The notes beneath the pieces are model-generated. The model was not told where the DNA came from, searched no databases, and saw nothing but the letters and a program-made list of their open reading frames with translations. DNA of 64,000 nucleotides from Nemania diffusa (taxonomy: Eukaryota; Ascomycota; Sordariomycetes; Xylariales; Xylariaceae): the NCBI GenBank assembly GCA_038501195.1, contig JBBPUQ010000004.1, forward strand, positions 2,480,001 through 2,544,000, written 5' to 3'. Below, piece by piece: positions 15,325 to 28,787 of this stretch; positions within the stretch are counted from its first letter, which is position 1; each line of letters opens with the position of its first letter. Position numbers and translations under genes: made by a program.

Positions 15325-18300
15325 TAAAATATAAAAATTGCTTTTAAATATATTTTTACTTCGAAAAAAAAAACAAACAAAAAGTTATAAATTTATAAAA
15401 TAAAACATTAATATAATAATACTATAATAAAAAATATAAATAGCAAATTTTAAATTTATAAAAAAGTTTATTTTAAATTAAATAATTTAAAAAAGTTATT
15501 TTTAAAACTTAATAAAACTTTTTAAAGCAAAATTTATTATAACTTATTAATTAATTTTAATTTTTAAAGTATAAAAATTTAAATTTATATTATAAAAAAT
15601 AATAAAAAAAAAAACTTATATAAAGTTTTTAATAAAACAATTAATAAATTTTATAAATAATATAAAAAATTTAGTTTTATAAATAAACAATATATAAATT
15701 TTATAAATAAATTTAAAAAAACTTAATAAAAATTAATTGCTAATTTTATTAATATATATATAAAAAGTAATAACTTTATATTTTTTTATTATAATATTAT
15801 TAATAAAGTTTAAATAGCTATTTTTTATTTTAACAAATTAATAAATTATATTAGTTTTAAATAACTATTTAAAAAGTTTAAAACTTTATAAACTAAATTT
15901 AAATTTTATTTATTTATACTTTTTATTATATATTAATAAATAAATAATTTTTATAAACTTTTATAAAAAAATAAAAATTAATTTAATAATTTAATTAAAT
16001 AATATAACTTTTTTATTAATAAAAAATAAATTTTAATAATTATTAGCTAATTAAAAATAAAAATATTAACTATAAACTTTAATTGTTTTATATTTAATAA
16101 TTAAGTTATATTAAATTGTTTTTTTATTAAATTAATAAATTTAAAATTAAAAAAGTTTTAATTTTAAAACTAAATTAACAAAATTAATTAATAAATAATA
16201 AATTTATTAATTAAAAATTATAAAATTAATATATTATTAAATTAAACTAAAAAAAAAACTTGCAAATTAATTAAAATTTCAGTTTTTATTTTTTATAATA
16301 ACTTTAATAAAAATAATATAAAATTTAAAATATAATATTATAATATAAAAAATTATTTAATAATTAATAAAAACTAGTTTATTAATAATATTATTAAAAT
16401 AATAAATATTAAATTTTATTTAAATAAAAAAATAATTAAATATTTATAGTTTTATTTAAATAATATATACTTTAAAGTTTTAACTTTATTATATATATTA
16501 TTTATATATTTATATAAACATTATTATAATATTAACGTTTTTAATAAATTTAAAATAAAATTTAAAACTTTATATATAAAAAATAATTTTATTAAATATT
16601 TTTTTAATAAATTTATTAAATTTAAAAATAATTTAATTTATTTTATAAATAAAACTAAATTAATAAAAAATTAATAAAAAAATAGCTTTAAAAATTATTT
16701 TAATGTTTATATAATTACTAATATTACATTTAAATATTTAAAACTAAATAAAACATTTAAATTTTATATTTAATATTATATATAAATTATATATATTTTT
16801 AATATAAAAAATAAAAAGTACAACATTTTATATAAAAATAAAAAAGCAATAATTATATTTTAAAACAAAACTTCAACTATAAATATAAATAAAAAACTTT
16901 ATAATAATAACTATTTAAATAAATAGTTTATATTTTAAATATAAATATAAAAAAAAAAAAAAATATATAAATTATTAATAAAAAAAAAATGTTTTAATTA
17001 TAAATAAATTAAATATTAATTTTATAAATATTTTAAAAAAAAAAACAATATTAATAAAAAAACTTATTTTAATATTATTATAAATTAATATTTTTTTAAT
17101 AATTTAAACAAATAAAAAGCTAAAAAAAATAATTTATTTAAATAAAATATTATATAAACAAAAAATTAACTTTAAAAAAAATAACTTTTTTTTTAAAAAA
17201 AATATTTTTAAAACTTATTAATAAACTAAATATTATAAATAAATATTTAAAAAAAAAGCTTTTTTTATATATTTATATTATAAATTATAATAAATTATTA
17301 TTAATTATTAAAAATATTTTTAAAAATATAAAAATAAATATATATATATATATAAATATTACTTTTATTAAATAAATTATAAAATATTTAAATTTATTTT
17401 TAATTTAATTTATATTTTAAAATATAATAAAATATAACAAACAAAATAAATAAAAAATTAATTAAATTTTTAAAGTTATTATAAAAATAAAAAAATATAT
17501 ATTTTAAAAAATACTTTTATATATTATTAATATATAAAACAATTTTATTTTAAAAAAGTTATAATTTTAAAAATATAATATTTTTTTTAATTATTAAAAA
17601 AATTAGTTTTTATTTTTATTTATTTTATTTATTAACTATAATATAAAATATATTATTAATATAAATTAAACTAATATATAGTTATAATATTTTAGCTATA
17701 ATTAAAATATAGCGTAAAAAAATATAAACTTAAAAAAAAATAAAAAAAAATATAAATTTTAAAAAAAAATAGCTAAAACTAATAATATAAAGTTTAAAAC
17801 TTTTATATAAATATTAAAACAAAAAGATTTTAAAAAAAAAAGTTTAAAAAAAATAAACTATATTTTTAAAAAAAAACTATTTTTTATATAAAAAAAAATT
17901 TATTAAAAAAAAAAAAAACAATAATATATATTAATTAAAAAAATTAACTTTAATATATTAAAAAAATAAAACGTTAATATTTAAAGTTTATATTATATAT
18001 AAAAAAATAAAATTAAATAATATAAAAAATAATTAAATATTAATATAATTAATATAAATATTATAATTTTTTAATTTTTAATAAAATAAAACAAGTTAGT
18101 TAAAAATGTTTATATTATTAATATTTATAAAATTAATAAAATTATTATTAATAAAAAAATTGAAAATTTTTTTATAAAAAAAAACAATAAATTATAATAA
18201 AAAATTTTCAAAATTATTTTTAATAAATATTATAACTTATTTTAAATATTTAATAAAATAAATTTTAATATTTTATTTTTATATTATTTATAAATAAACT

Positions 18301-18440
18301 ATTATATTAAATTTATAAATAATAAAAAACTAAAAAATTTAAAATATTTGTTTTTATATAAAATATTTATAAATAAATTAAAAGTTATAAAAAAATATTT
18401 AATAAATAATTTATAAAAAAAATTTATTAAATTAAATAAT

Positions 18441-18667
18441 TGTTATAATAAGTTTTTTTTATTAAAGCAAAGTTTTTAATTGAAATATTATTTGTATATT
18501 AATTATAAAATAAAAAGAAAAAAAATCTATTTAAGTTATAAAGCTTTAGCTAAAGTTTATAAGTAATAAATAATTAATAAATCAAAAAATTAAATAAATT
18601 AATATATATTTATTTAATTAATTAGTTAATTAGTTAATCAAATTAATAAACTTGTTAGTTATAACTA
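18441..18667 (-). repeat. 3' LTR (left) of the inner Gypsy element
   Basis: It reads TGTTATAATAAG at its left edge and TTAGTTATAACTA at its right edge, matching the other LTR over its full 227 bp. Differences between the copies are nearly all C/T or G/A. Since the element lies on the minus strand, this is its 3' LTR. Confidence 0.85.
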
Positions 18668-21479
18668 CTTTTTTTTTTAAAAAAAAAAAATCTTGTTTTT
18701 AAAATTTACAATTAAACTTTAAATTTTTATTTAAATAGTTGTTACTTTTTAATAAAAAAAAAAATCGTTTTAAATATTTATATTTTAGCTATTATACTAT
18801 AAGTTTTTAAACTATAAAAATGCTTTAAGTTTTTTTATAATATGTTAATAATTTAACTTTATATTATATTTTATTATTAACTTTAAAACTTTTTTTTTTT
18901 TACATGTTTTTTAGATTTTTTTTTTTTCTGCTTTTTTTTTATTTCTTTTTTTGTAATAATATTCTGTTATTATATATTTTGTTTTTATGATTATTTTTTA
19001 ATCAGTTGTTTTTTTATGTTAAGTGTATTATTATTAAAATAAAAGTTATTAAAACGGTTTTTTTTTATAGTTTATAGCTATTTGTTTAATTTTTTAAGTA
19101 GTTTTGCTGTATTAAAATAATTCTAGTAAAACTGTAATAATAGTTTTAATATATTTTTAAAATTGTTTACTAAATATTAAATTTTATTAAAGTTTTATTT
19201 TTTTTAATTTATTTAATATTGTAATATTTTTTTATAATATAACTAAAAAGTATAAATTTATTTAATTTTTTATTTAAATTTTTTTAATTTTTTAATATTT
19301 AATTTTAATATTTCTTTTTTTAATTGTTTTAATGCTTGATTTAATAAAAAATTGTTAAAGTATTTTTTTAAACAATCAATATAATATAAATTTATAAAAT
19401 GCTATTTCGCTAATATTTTTAGTTTAAATATAGCTAGTTTTATTTGTTTAGCAATTTTAAAGTATTAATATATTAATAAATAATTTAACTTGTTTAATAG
19501 TTAATTTATAATTTAAAACTGCTGTTTTTTTATAATAAATATTTAATTATTTAGTTTAAAGTTTAATATTTTATAATGTTGGTTTTTTTTTTCGATTATT
19601 TGTTTTTATATTTTTTTTAATATTTGCTATGCTATATCGACATAATTTTAAATTGTTTAAACTAATTGCTAGACTTTTTAACAATTTAGTTTTTTTTAAA
19701 TCAAAAAGTTTATTATTTTAATTATACAACTTATTTAGTTTAAATATTTTAATATTAAAAATTTAAAAAAAACTTTATAAAGCTATAATTTTATTAATTT
19801 ATATAATAAAAAAGCTGCTGTATAATTTATAGCTAAAACAACTTTTGTTTAATTATTTTAATAATAATTATAAAATAGTTATAACTTTTAGTTAAAATAT
19901 TTAATAATAATTTTTATTTGTTTTATAAATTTATAATGTTTTATTAACAATAGTTTTTATTTTATTTTTAAAATTTTTATTAATTTATTTATAAAAAAAG
20001 ATATAAATTAAAAATTTTTATTAAAGTTAATTTTTTATAAAAACTTAAAAATTTAAAATAAGTTTTTATAATATAAACAAGCTATATTTTTAACTATAAC
20101 TATTTTTAAATATAAAATTAACTAAAATAGTTTATTTAATTTATTTATTATTATAAATATTAAGTTTTTTTTGTTATTATTTATAAATATTTTTTTAAAA
20201 TTTATTATTAAATGTTTAAATAAATATAAAAATATAAAAACTAGTTACAAAAGTTTTAATATTTTATTTTTTAAAATTTTAACTAGTTAATATTTTATAT
20301 AATTTAATATATATTAGTTATAGTTCTGCTTTAGTTCAAGTTATTAATATTGCATTATTATTAGTTTATATATTTTTATTTATTTTAAATAAGCAGTTGT
20401 AATTTCTTTATAAAACTTTCTTAAAATTTTTATAAATAAATAATTATTTTTTAAAACAATCAATTTTTTTTTATAAATTATTAGTTTTTTATTTAAGCTT
20501 TAATTTTTTAATTTTTTTTAAGTTTTTGTTTAATAAAGCTTTAACTTTAGTAAATTTTAGTTCTATTAAAAAACTTTATTTATTAATAATATTAATATTA
20601 ATAAAACATTAATTTTTGTTTTTTTATTTAATATATATATTAATATTACTTTTTTTTTTAATAACTAATTTAATTAGTTAATCAATTTAAATATTATTAT
20701 ATATTGTTAATTTTTTATTTTATTTTTTTATATTTAAAAATTTTCTTGTTTTTTTAATAATATATTTGTTATAATATTTTTAATATTAAAATAAAATATA
20801 ATTAAAAAGTTATATTAAATAAATAGCTTTATTTATTTTATTTAATATAAATTAAATTATTATTTTATATTAAAAAATTTTAGTGTTTAATTATTTGTAA
20901 TAATAAAAAATAGCTTTTTTTTTTATAAATTTATTAATTTAAGCTTTTAGTTTTATAATATTTTTATTATAATTAATAACTTTTTGTTTAAAATTTTATA
21001 ATTTAGTTTTATATTATATATTGTTTTTAATAAAAAAGCTATTAAATGTTATTTGTTGTTTTTGCTGTTTTTTTATATTAAATAAGCTATAATTACTTTG
21101 TTTAAAACATTAGTTTTAATTTTGGTTTTTTTATTATAATTAAAATATATAAATATTAAAGCTAATATTAAAGCGTTTTTTAATATATCAAAAGTTTTTT
21201 AACAGCTATTGTTTTATTTAAATAAAATCTTTTTTTAAATTAATCGAAATAATAGTTTAATTATTTAGCTATAAGCTTAAATAAACTGTTAATAAAAGTT
21301 ATAAAATTTTATAAAAAATTATATTTTTTTTATTGTAGTAAAAGCTTTTTAGTTTTAAACTGCAGCTATTTTTTTAAAGTTTATTTTTATTTTATTTTTT
21401 TTAACAATAAACTTTAAATATTTTGTTTTTAATATATAAAATTTGCATTTTTTTAAATTAGTTTATAGTTTGGTATTTT

Positions 21480-21790
21480 TTAGCTATTTTAATATTTATT
21501 TTATATAAATTTTATATTTTTTTAATAATTTTAAAAAAATTAATATATTATTAATATATATATTATAAAAGTTGTTTAAATATTTTAATAATATATTATT
21601 AATATATTTTTAAAATATTATTAAGCTATTAAATAAACTAAATAATAAAACTTTATATTTAAATAATTTATATTAAGTTTTAAAAGTTATTAAGTTTTTA
21701 TTGTTTAAATATATTTTGATTTAGTTAAATATTTATTTTATATTTATTTTTGTAAAAATTTTTATTTTTGTAATATATACTAAAGTTTTT
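21480..21790 (-). pseudogene. Reverse-transcriptase relic (Ty3/Gypsy), inner element
   Basis: Read on the minus strand, one frame follows the Gypsy RT core in order. A block resembling the 'FTK-D' motif (now FTKINIK) is followed by TFKT, then FKYKVL, then FNS, then KYINNILLKYL, and finally the catalytic box as IYINNILIF at 21,533-21,565. In live elements this box is Y-x-D-D; here both aspartates read N, as expected from G-to-A change of GAT/GAC codons. Several stop codons sit at positions usually holding R, Q or W. The family call rests on motif order recognised by eye. Confidence 0.8.
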
Positions 21791-24700
21791 TTAATTAATA
21801 AAATAAAATATTTGTTTTTTTTTGTTAAAGTATTAATTTTTTTATAATTTATATAAAATTGCAACTTATTTTTTAGTTTGTATATAAATAAAATAAATGC
21901 TATAAATAAAGTTTTTTTAAATTAAATAAAGCTTTTTTATAATTGTTTAATAATATATTTTTTTATTGTTTTTAGTTTTTTTATTAATATATAATACAAT
22001 AAATTATTTAATAAATTGCTTATGCTTTTTTTTAGTAAAAATTTTATGCAATAATTAATAGTGTAGTTTAAAAATAACTTGTTTAAATCTACTTTGTTAA
22101 ATATATGTAGTAATAATTAATACTTTTTAAGTACTATATTTTAAACTTTTTGTTTTAATTTTTTTTTTTTTTTTTTAAAAATTATATATTTATTTCTTTT
22201 TTTTTTTTAAATAATTGTATTTATTTCTTTAATGTTAGTTATATATATAAAAAATTTGCTTTTTTAAGTGTTTTTTATAAAAAAGTTAATTTTAATTGTA
22301 ATAATATTAATAATTAGCTTATATTTGTATTATTTTATAATGTTTTTTTATAATTTATAAAGTTTTTAGTTGTTATATTACTATTTTAATTTTTATAGCA
22401 GAAAAAGTGTAAAATTTTTCTGTAGAAAATATAACTTTTAGTTAGCTAATATATAGTTTATTTTTTGTATGTTTTTTTTAACTAGGTTTTTTTAATATTT
22501 GTGTTTTTTTTGTATGTTTGTTGCATTATTTTTGCTGCAAAAAGTAGTTTTATAGCTGCAAATTAAACCAGTTGCTAATATTTATATATAAGTTAAATAA
22601 ATTTATATATTAGTTATTTAAAAAGTATTACTTAAAAAGTAACAACTTATTAAAATATATTTTTAATTAAAAACTTTTGTTTAGTTAATAAAAAGTAAGT
22701 ACAAAAAAAATATATAGTATTTTTATAATAAATTAAATAAAATATTATGTTTTTTATAAAATATTTTTTTTATAATCAAGTTATATTTTATTTTTAATAT
22801 TATTATTGCAACATTTTTAAATAATTATTTTTGTAACATTATATTTATAATTAATGCTGTTTTAATATTTTGCTACAACTTAATATTATATTTAAAAACT
22901 AAATATTTATAAAAGTTATATATTATTTATAAATTTAATAGTTAAATTATATATTAAATAAAATTTTTGTTTATAAATATAGTTTTATTTGTTTTTATAT
23001 TAGCAAAATATTTGTTAATAAAAAATATTTATTTATTAATTATTATAATATATATTATAAAAAATAATTTTTTTTTTAATAAAAGAATTAAAAAGTTTTT
23101 TATATTATTAATGTTTATACTGTTTATAATTTTTAAAAAAAAGTTAATGTTATTTAAAGTTAAATATTTTTTGCTTTTATAAAAACTTTTTTATTTTTTC
23201 TATTTATTTTTTTTCTGTTTTTGTAAATAATAAAAATTAAAGCAAAACAAACTTTATATTTTTAATTATTTATAATTTAACTTTTTAATAAGTAGTTATA
23301 AGTATAATATTTTTATTTGTAACAAATAAAACACTTTTTAAGCTTTATTAATTTTTATATTTTTATAAAGTTAAATTTTAAATAAACTTTAGCTTTTAAT
23401 TTTGTAGCAAATTGTAACAAAGTATTTTTGTTGTTTTAATTTAATAAACAGTTGCTATTATTACTGCTACTACTGCTAGTATTTTTAATACTGCAGCTTT
23501 TTAAAGTTTGTTTTATTTATGTTTTGTTTTTGTTTTTAATGTTTGTTTAAAATAAGTTATAAACTAACTGTTTAATATATAATATAAGATTTTTATATAT
23601 TATATTTTTGTTTAAATATATATTAAAAATTTAGTTTTTTATTTAAAAAATAAACTATTAATAAAACTTCTTTTTTTATTTATTTTTAAATAACTTTTTT
23701 TTTTTAATAAAACAGTAAAATTTGTTTTTAAAATTTTGAAAGTTTAATAAATTTTTTATTTTTAAAGTAGCAAACTTAGTTTAAAACTTTTGCTTTTTGT
23801 TTAAATTTTTATACTATTGTTTAAAATATATTAGTAAATCTTTAAAAAATATAATGTTATTTAAATAAAATTAATTTAAATAAAGCTGTAAATTATTTGC
23901 AATTTTTTTTTTTAAATAAAACTTAATATTAGCTATTTTAGCTGTATTATCAGCGAATTAATCAGCATTAATATTAAACCGGTTAATTTAACTACAAAAC
24001 TATATATTAAAATTAACTTTGTTTTTTTTTATATTGTTGTAAAAAATAAAAACTTTTATTTTAGCGAACTTTTTTTATTTTATAGTAGTTTTAGAAGTTT
24101 TTGTAACTGCTATATTTATTAAGCTAAATATATTAAAGCAGTTTTAAATAATTAAGTTTGCAATAGTTTAGTTAGTTTTAACTAGTTGCTTTTTGTTTTT
24201 TTTTTTTTTGTTAAATATATTTAAGATTTATTTTTTAAATATTTTTATTTTCTTTTTTATTTTTTTATTTATTTTTTTAATATAAGTCGCTATAGCATTA
24301 AAATTAGTATTGTTTACAAAAACCAAATAATATAAATTAATATTTACATAATTTTACATTAAAGCTAGCAATATTTACATTTTTATTTTTTAAAACAATG
24401 TTTTACAATTTATAAAGTATGTTTTATTAAATATTTCTTAGTTTATAAAGCTATTGAAATAAAAAAATATATTTTTACTAATATTAATATTAGTATTAAA
24501 CAAAAAAACTAATTAGTTATTATATAAATATATTTTTTTTAAATAAAATATATATTTATAAATATTTTTTCAAAGTTTGTTTATAGTTATTATATATTAA
24601 AAGTTTTTAAAAGTTTAATTATTTACTATGTTTTATTAATATTGTTTGTAAATAAACAAATGTGTTAAATTAAACTTTTTAAATATATTACAAAATTTTT

Positions 24701-25146
24701 TTTTTTTAGCTACGCTTTAATATATAGTAAATAAATAAGCTATTTTTTATATGTTTTTTGCTGTTAATAAATAGTGTTTTATAAAAATAACTCAATATAT
24801 GTTATTTTGAAAGTACAGTTGTATTATTGCAGTAAAGTCAAAAGTAACTTTTTTGTAAATATGTTTATAGCTTGCTGTTTATACTATTAGTTTAGTGTTA
24901 TTTTTAACTATATTGTATTAAATAAGTAATTTTAAATTAATACAAAAATTTAAACTTTAATATAAATTATTAATTTAAAGTTAAAGTTTATATCGAAATA
25001 TATATAAAAAATTGTGTTATTTATATAATTTTAAAGTTAATTTAACAAGTTATAACATAAGCTTTTAAATTTTTTGAAATTAAAAAGTATTAAAATAATA
25101 ATATAAAATAGGTATTTTAATAAATAACTTTGTTTAATTTTATAAT

Positions 25147-25373
25147 TGTTACAATAAGCTTTTTTTATTGAAACAAAGCTTTTAGTTAAAGTATTATTTA
25201 TATATTAATTGTAAAATAAAAAAAAAAAAGATTTATTTAAACTATAAAACTTTAGCTAAAGTTTATAAATAACAAGTAACTAATAGGTCAAAAAATCAAG
25301 TGAGTTAATATATATTTACTTAATTAATTAGTTAATCAATTAATCAAATCAGTAAGCTTATTAGTTATAACTA
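25147..25373 (-). repeat. 5' LTR (right) of the inner Gypsy element
   Basis: This is the second copy of the 227-bp repeat. It is less mutated than the left one: it keeps C or G at several sites where the left copy has T or A, for example TGTTACAATAAGC at its start against TGTTATAATAAG. It is followed by TAAT, a candidate target-site duplication. Confidence 0.85.
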
Positions 25374-25609
25374 TAATATTTTATTTATATTTTTTGTTTT
25401 ATTTATAAATAAATTATATAATAAATTATAATTTTATATTAATTATTAAAAGTTTAATATTTTTATAAAAAAAAATTATTATTTATTATTATTAATTAAA
25501 AAAACATTATTTTAAATTTTTAAAGCGAAAATTTTTACAAAAATTAATATAAAATAAATATTTTATTAAATTTATATAAATTTAAACAAAAAAAACTTAA
25601 CTATTTTTT

Positions 25610-25910
25610 ATATTTATTATAAAATTTATTAATATAAAATATTATTTTTTAAATTTATTAATAAACTTTTTATATTTTAAAAATATATAAATAATATTTT
25701 GTTTAATTATTTAAATAACTTTTATAATATTTATATAAATAATATTTTTATTTATTTTAACAATTTAATTAAATATAAAAAATATATAAAAAAAGTATTA
25801 TAACAATTAAAAAATATTAGTTTATAAATTAATTTAAAAAAATTAAAATTTTATATAATTAAAACTAAGTTTTTAAGTTATATTATTAATATAAATAAAA
25901 AATAAATAAA
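25610..25910 (+). pseudogene. Reverse-transcriptase relic (Ty3/Gypsy), outer element
   Basis: On the plus strand one frame reads NNILFNYLNNFYNIYINNIF and then IYFNNLIKYKKYIKKVL, the palm and post-palm part of Gypsy RT. The catalytic Y-x-D-D box is at 25,729-25,755 and reads YINNI, with both D changed to N. Further on, INLKKLKFYIIKTKFLSYII matches the conserved 'KCEF ... KYLGYII' region. In-frame stops interrupt it. It lies just right of the nested insertion, so that insertion landed upstream of the RT. Confidence 0.85.
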
Positions 25911-27109
25911 CTTTAATAAAATTAAAATAATATATAAATAAAAGTTTTTTATTACTATTAACAATATATAGTTTTTTTTAAGTTTTTATAATTTTTATTA
26001 AAAATTTATAAAAAATTATAACAAAATAATTAAATTATTAAATTAATTAACAAAAAAAAAAGTTTTTTTTATATAAATTTTTTAATATAAAAAAACTTTT
26101 AAATTTTTAAAAAAAAGTTTAGTTATATTTTTTATTTTAAATTATTATAACTATAATTTATTTATTAAAATAAAAATTAATATTTTTAATAAAATAGTTA
26201 TAAAAATAATATTTTAGTTTTATAAAAAAAAGTAATATTTAATAATTTATTATTTTAAAATTTTATATAATATAAAATTAAATTATAATATTTATAACAA
26301 AAAACTATTAATAATAATATTAATATTAAAAAAATAAAAACTAAAATTAATAAATAATTAATAAAAAAAGTTATTTTTTATTATTATAAATTATAAAATA
26401 TTAAAATATTTTAATTAAAAGTAATATTTTAATTTAAAATAAATTAATTAAATAATACTTTTTTTAAAATATAATTTTATAATTATTTATTATTTAAATA
26501 AAAAAAACATTGTTATAAATGTTTTATTTTATAAATAAAAAGATTTAGTTATTTAAAAAAATAAAAAAAATATATAACAATATTTAATTATATTTATATT
26601 TTTTAATAAAAAATATTTAAAATAAATAATAAATAATATAACTGTTACTATTATTATTATTTAAAACAATTTAAAAAAAAACTTAAAATAGTTAATAAGT
26701 TATTAATTTATTAATTATATTTTTAAATAAAACTATATTAATTTTATTATAAAAATATATTGTTAAAAAATAAAAAATAAAAAATTAAATAATTTATAAA
26801 CTTTAAAAAAAAAATTTATTTTTTATTAAAAAAAACTAGTTATATTTAATTATATAAACTTATATATTTAATTAATTTTTAAAATTTATAATTATATAGT
26901 TATAATTTATTTAAATATAAAAAAAATAAAATAATTAATATATAAACAATATTAATAATTTAAACTATTTAAAAATTATTAAATTTATATATTAAACTAT
27001 TTAAAATATTAATTTATTAAAATATTAAAAAACAAAACTTTAAAAAAATTATAACTATTGTTAATATTAAATTAAATATAAAAATATTTAGTTATAAATT
27101 TTAAATAAA

Positions 27110-27420
27110 TATTAAAAAATTATAAAAAATATAATAATATATTAATTATAATAAATTAATTAAATAAAAAAATATAAATAATATTTTATATAATAAAAAC
27201 AATAATAAAAAATGCTACAAAAATATATTATAAAAGTTTTTTTTAAATATTTAATATATTTATTACTATAATTATTAATAAAAAACTTTAATTTATTTTA
27301 GCTTTTATAAATAAATTAAACAAATTAATAGAAATTATTTATATTTTTATATTATTAAATTATTATAAAATAATAAATTAAATAAAAATTATAAACAAAT
27401 ATTTAAATTAAAAGTTATAG
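27110..27420 (+). pseudogene. Integrase core relic (Ty3/Gypsy), outer element
   Basis: One plus-strand frame follows the retroviral-type integrase core: NNILIIIN (for D-ILV-D), then IIKTIIKNATKIYYKSFF, then ITIIINKKL (the 'IISDRGPQF' segment with D now N), then FILAFINKLNKL, then NYYKIIN and KIINKYLNQ-like residues (the 'HPQTDGQTE-NQ-LE' segment). The catalytic acids D, D and E read N, N and K. This is the order expected downstream of RT in Ty3/Gypsy. It is broken by stops. Confidence 0.8.
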
Positions 27421-28509
27421 TTTTATATAAATTATTTTTAAAATAATTAATTAAATCAAATTTTTGCTATAAATTATATTTAAATATTTATATTATATAA
27501 ATTAACAAAATTATTTTTTTATAAAATAAAAATAAACTTTTTTATATTTTTTTATTTTAATTAAAATTATTAAACTATTAATAAAAAATTAAAAAAAATA
27601 ACTATATAAAAATAATATATTTAAAAATAAAAATAAAAAAAAGCTTAAATTATAATAAATTATATTATAATTACAAAAACAAATATATAAAAAATTTAAA
27701 AAAAAATAGTTTATTAAATAAAAAAAAAAAAAAAAAACTTAACTTTAATATAAATAACTATATATTTATTTTAAAAAAGCAATAATTATAAATTATAAAT
27801 AAACTTTTTAATAAATTAAACTTTTTAATAATTTAATAATTTTTTAAAATTTTAATATATAAAAAAAATATATATATATTAAAAGTTTTAAATTTTTAAA
27901 AAACAATTAATAAATATTATATAAATAAATTATAAAAATATTTTAATAATTTTTTGTTTAAATAAAAGTTGAAAAAATTTGTTAAAAAATCAGTTGAACT
28001 AAAAAAAAAAAAAAAGTTTATTATTAAAAAAATTTAAATTTTATAATTATATTATAAAAAGTTTTAATATTAAATTATATAGTAAAACTAAAATATTAAC
28101 AATAAATAATATTTAATTAGAAATTTTAAAAATAATATATTATTTTTATATTAATTTTATTAAAACTATTTAAATATAATAAAACTTTTAATATATTTAA
28201 AAAAATAACTAAAAATAAAAACAAAAAATAAATTTATAAAATTATATTTTAATAATAACAAAACTATTAAAAAAAATATTAAATAATTATATAAAAAAAA
28301 AATATATAAAATTTAATTTATATAAAATAAACTTTAATAAATTATTATTTAATAATTAAATATAAAAAAATTTATAAAATAATATAATAAATAAAAAACT
28401 TAAAACAAAGTTTATAAATAAATATTTAAAATAATTTTTTTTTTTATTAAAAAGTATTTAGTTTAATTATTATTTATATAAAAACTTATTTTTTTTTTTT
28501 TAAAAAAAA

Positions 28510-28566
28510 TAATTATAATATAATAGCTAATATAAACTATATAGTTATTTTAGTTATATATTGTAA

Positions 28567-28597
<31 letters not shown>

Positions 28598-28787
28598 ATT
28601 TATTTATTACTAAAGTTTACTGCTTTAAATAGCTTATATACTATTTATTTCTATTATTTTATACTAGCTAGATTTTTTTTTTTTTTTTTTTTTTTTATAT
28701 TTAGATTTTTATATATAATTGAATTATTTAATTAATAGCTTTATTTTTTACAAATATTAATATATAACAAATTTAATATTATTTATA
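28510..28787 (+). repeat. 3' LTR of the outer Gypsy element
   Basis: This is the right copy of the 278-bp terminal repeat and is more depleted of G and C than the left copy. It is preceded by a run of A that could be the polypurine tract. Confidence 0.82.

Larger units (their letters stand above)
18441..25373 (-). mobile_element. Inner Ty3/Gypsy LTR retrotransposon, nested, RIP-degraded
   Basis: Two 227-bp direct repeats (18,441-18,667 and 25,147-25,373) bound a 6.9-kb element. Between them the plus strand is T-rich, opposite to both flanks. A poly-T run directly after the left LTR reads as a polypurine tract on the minus strand. An RT relic is readable on the minus strand at about 21.5-21.8 kb. 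The flanks carry TAAT at 18,437-18,440 and at 25,374-25,377; if each LTR is one base shorter, the match becomes the 5-mer ATAAT. This fits a target-site duplication, though such a match is weak in A+T DNA. More G and C survive here than in the outer element, which fits a later insertion. Confidence 0.85.
15047..28787 (+). mobile_element. Outer Ty3/Gypsy LTR retrotransposon, RIP-degraded and split by a nested element
   Basis: Direct repeats of 278 bp at 15,047-15,324 and 28,510-28,787 flank this element. Taking out the nested element leaves about 6.8 kb, a normal Gypsy size. The plus strand is strongly A-rich in both halves, as in many retroelement coding strands. A run of eight A at 28,502-28,509, directly before the right LTR, is a plausible polypurine tract. 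A reverse-transcriptase relic (about 25.6-25.9 kb) and an integrase relic (about 27.1-27.4 kb) read on the plus strand in the Gypsy order. The LTR ends now read TA...TA, expected if TG...CA was mutated. No target-site duplication could be recognised. Confidence 0.82.

Noticed and set aside
22967..23182. 71-residue open frame on the plus strand
   Set aside because: It lies antisense within the inner Gypsy element and has the same composition-driven residues.
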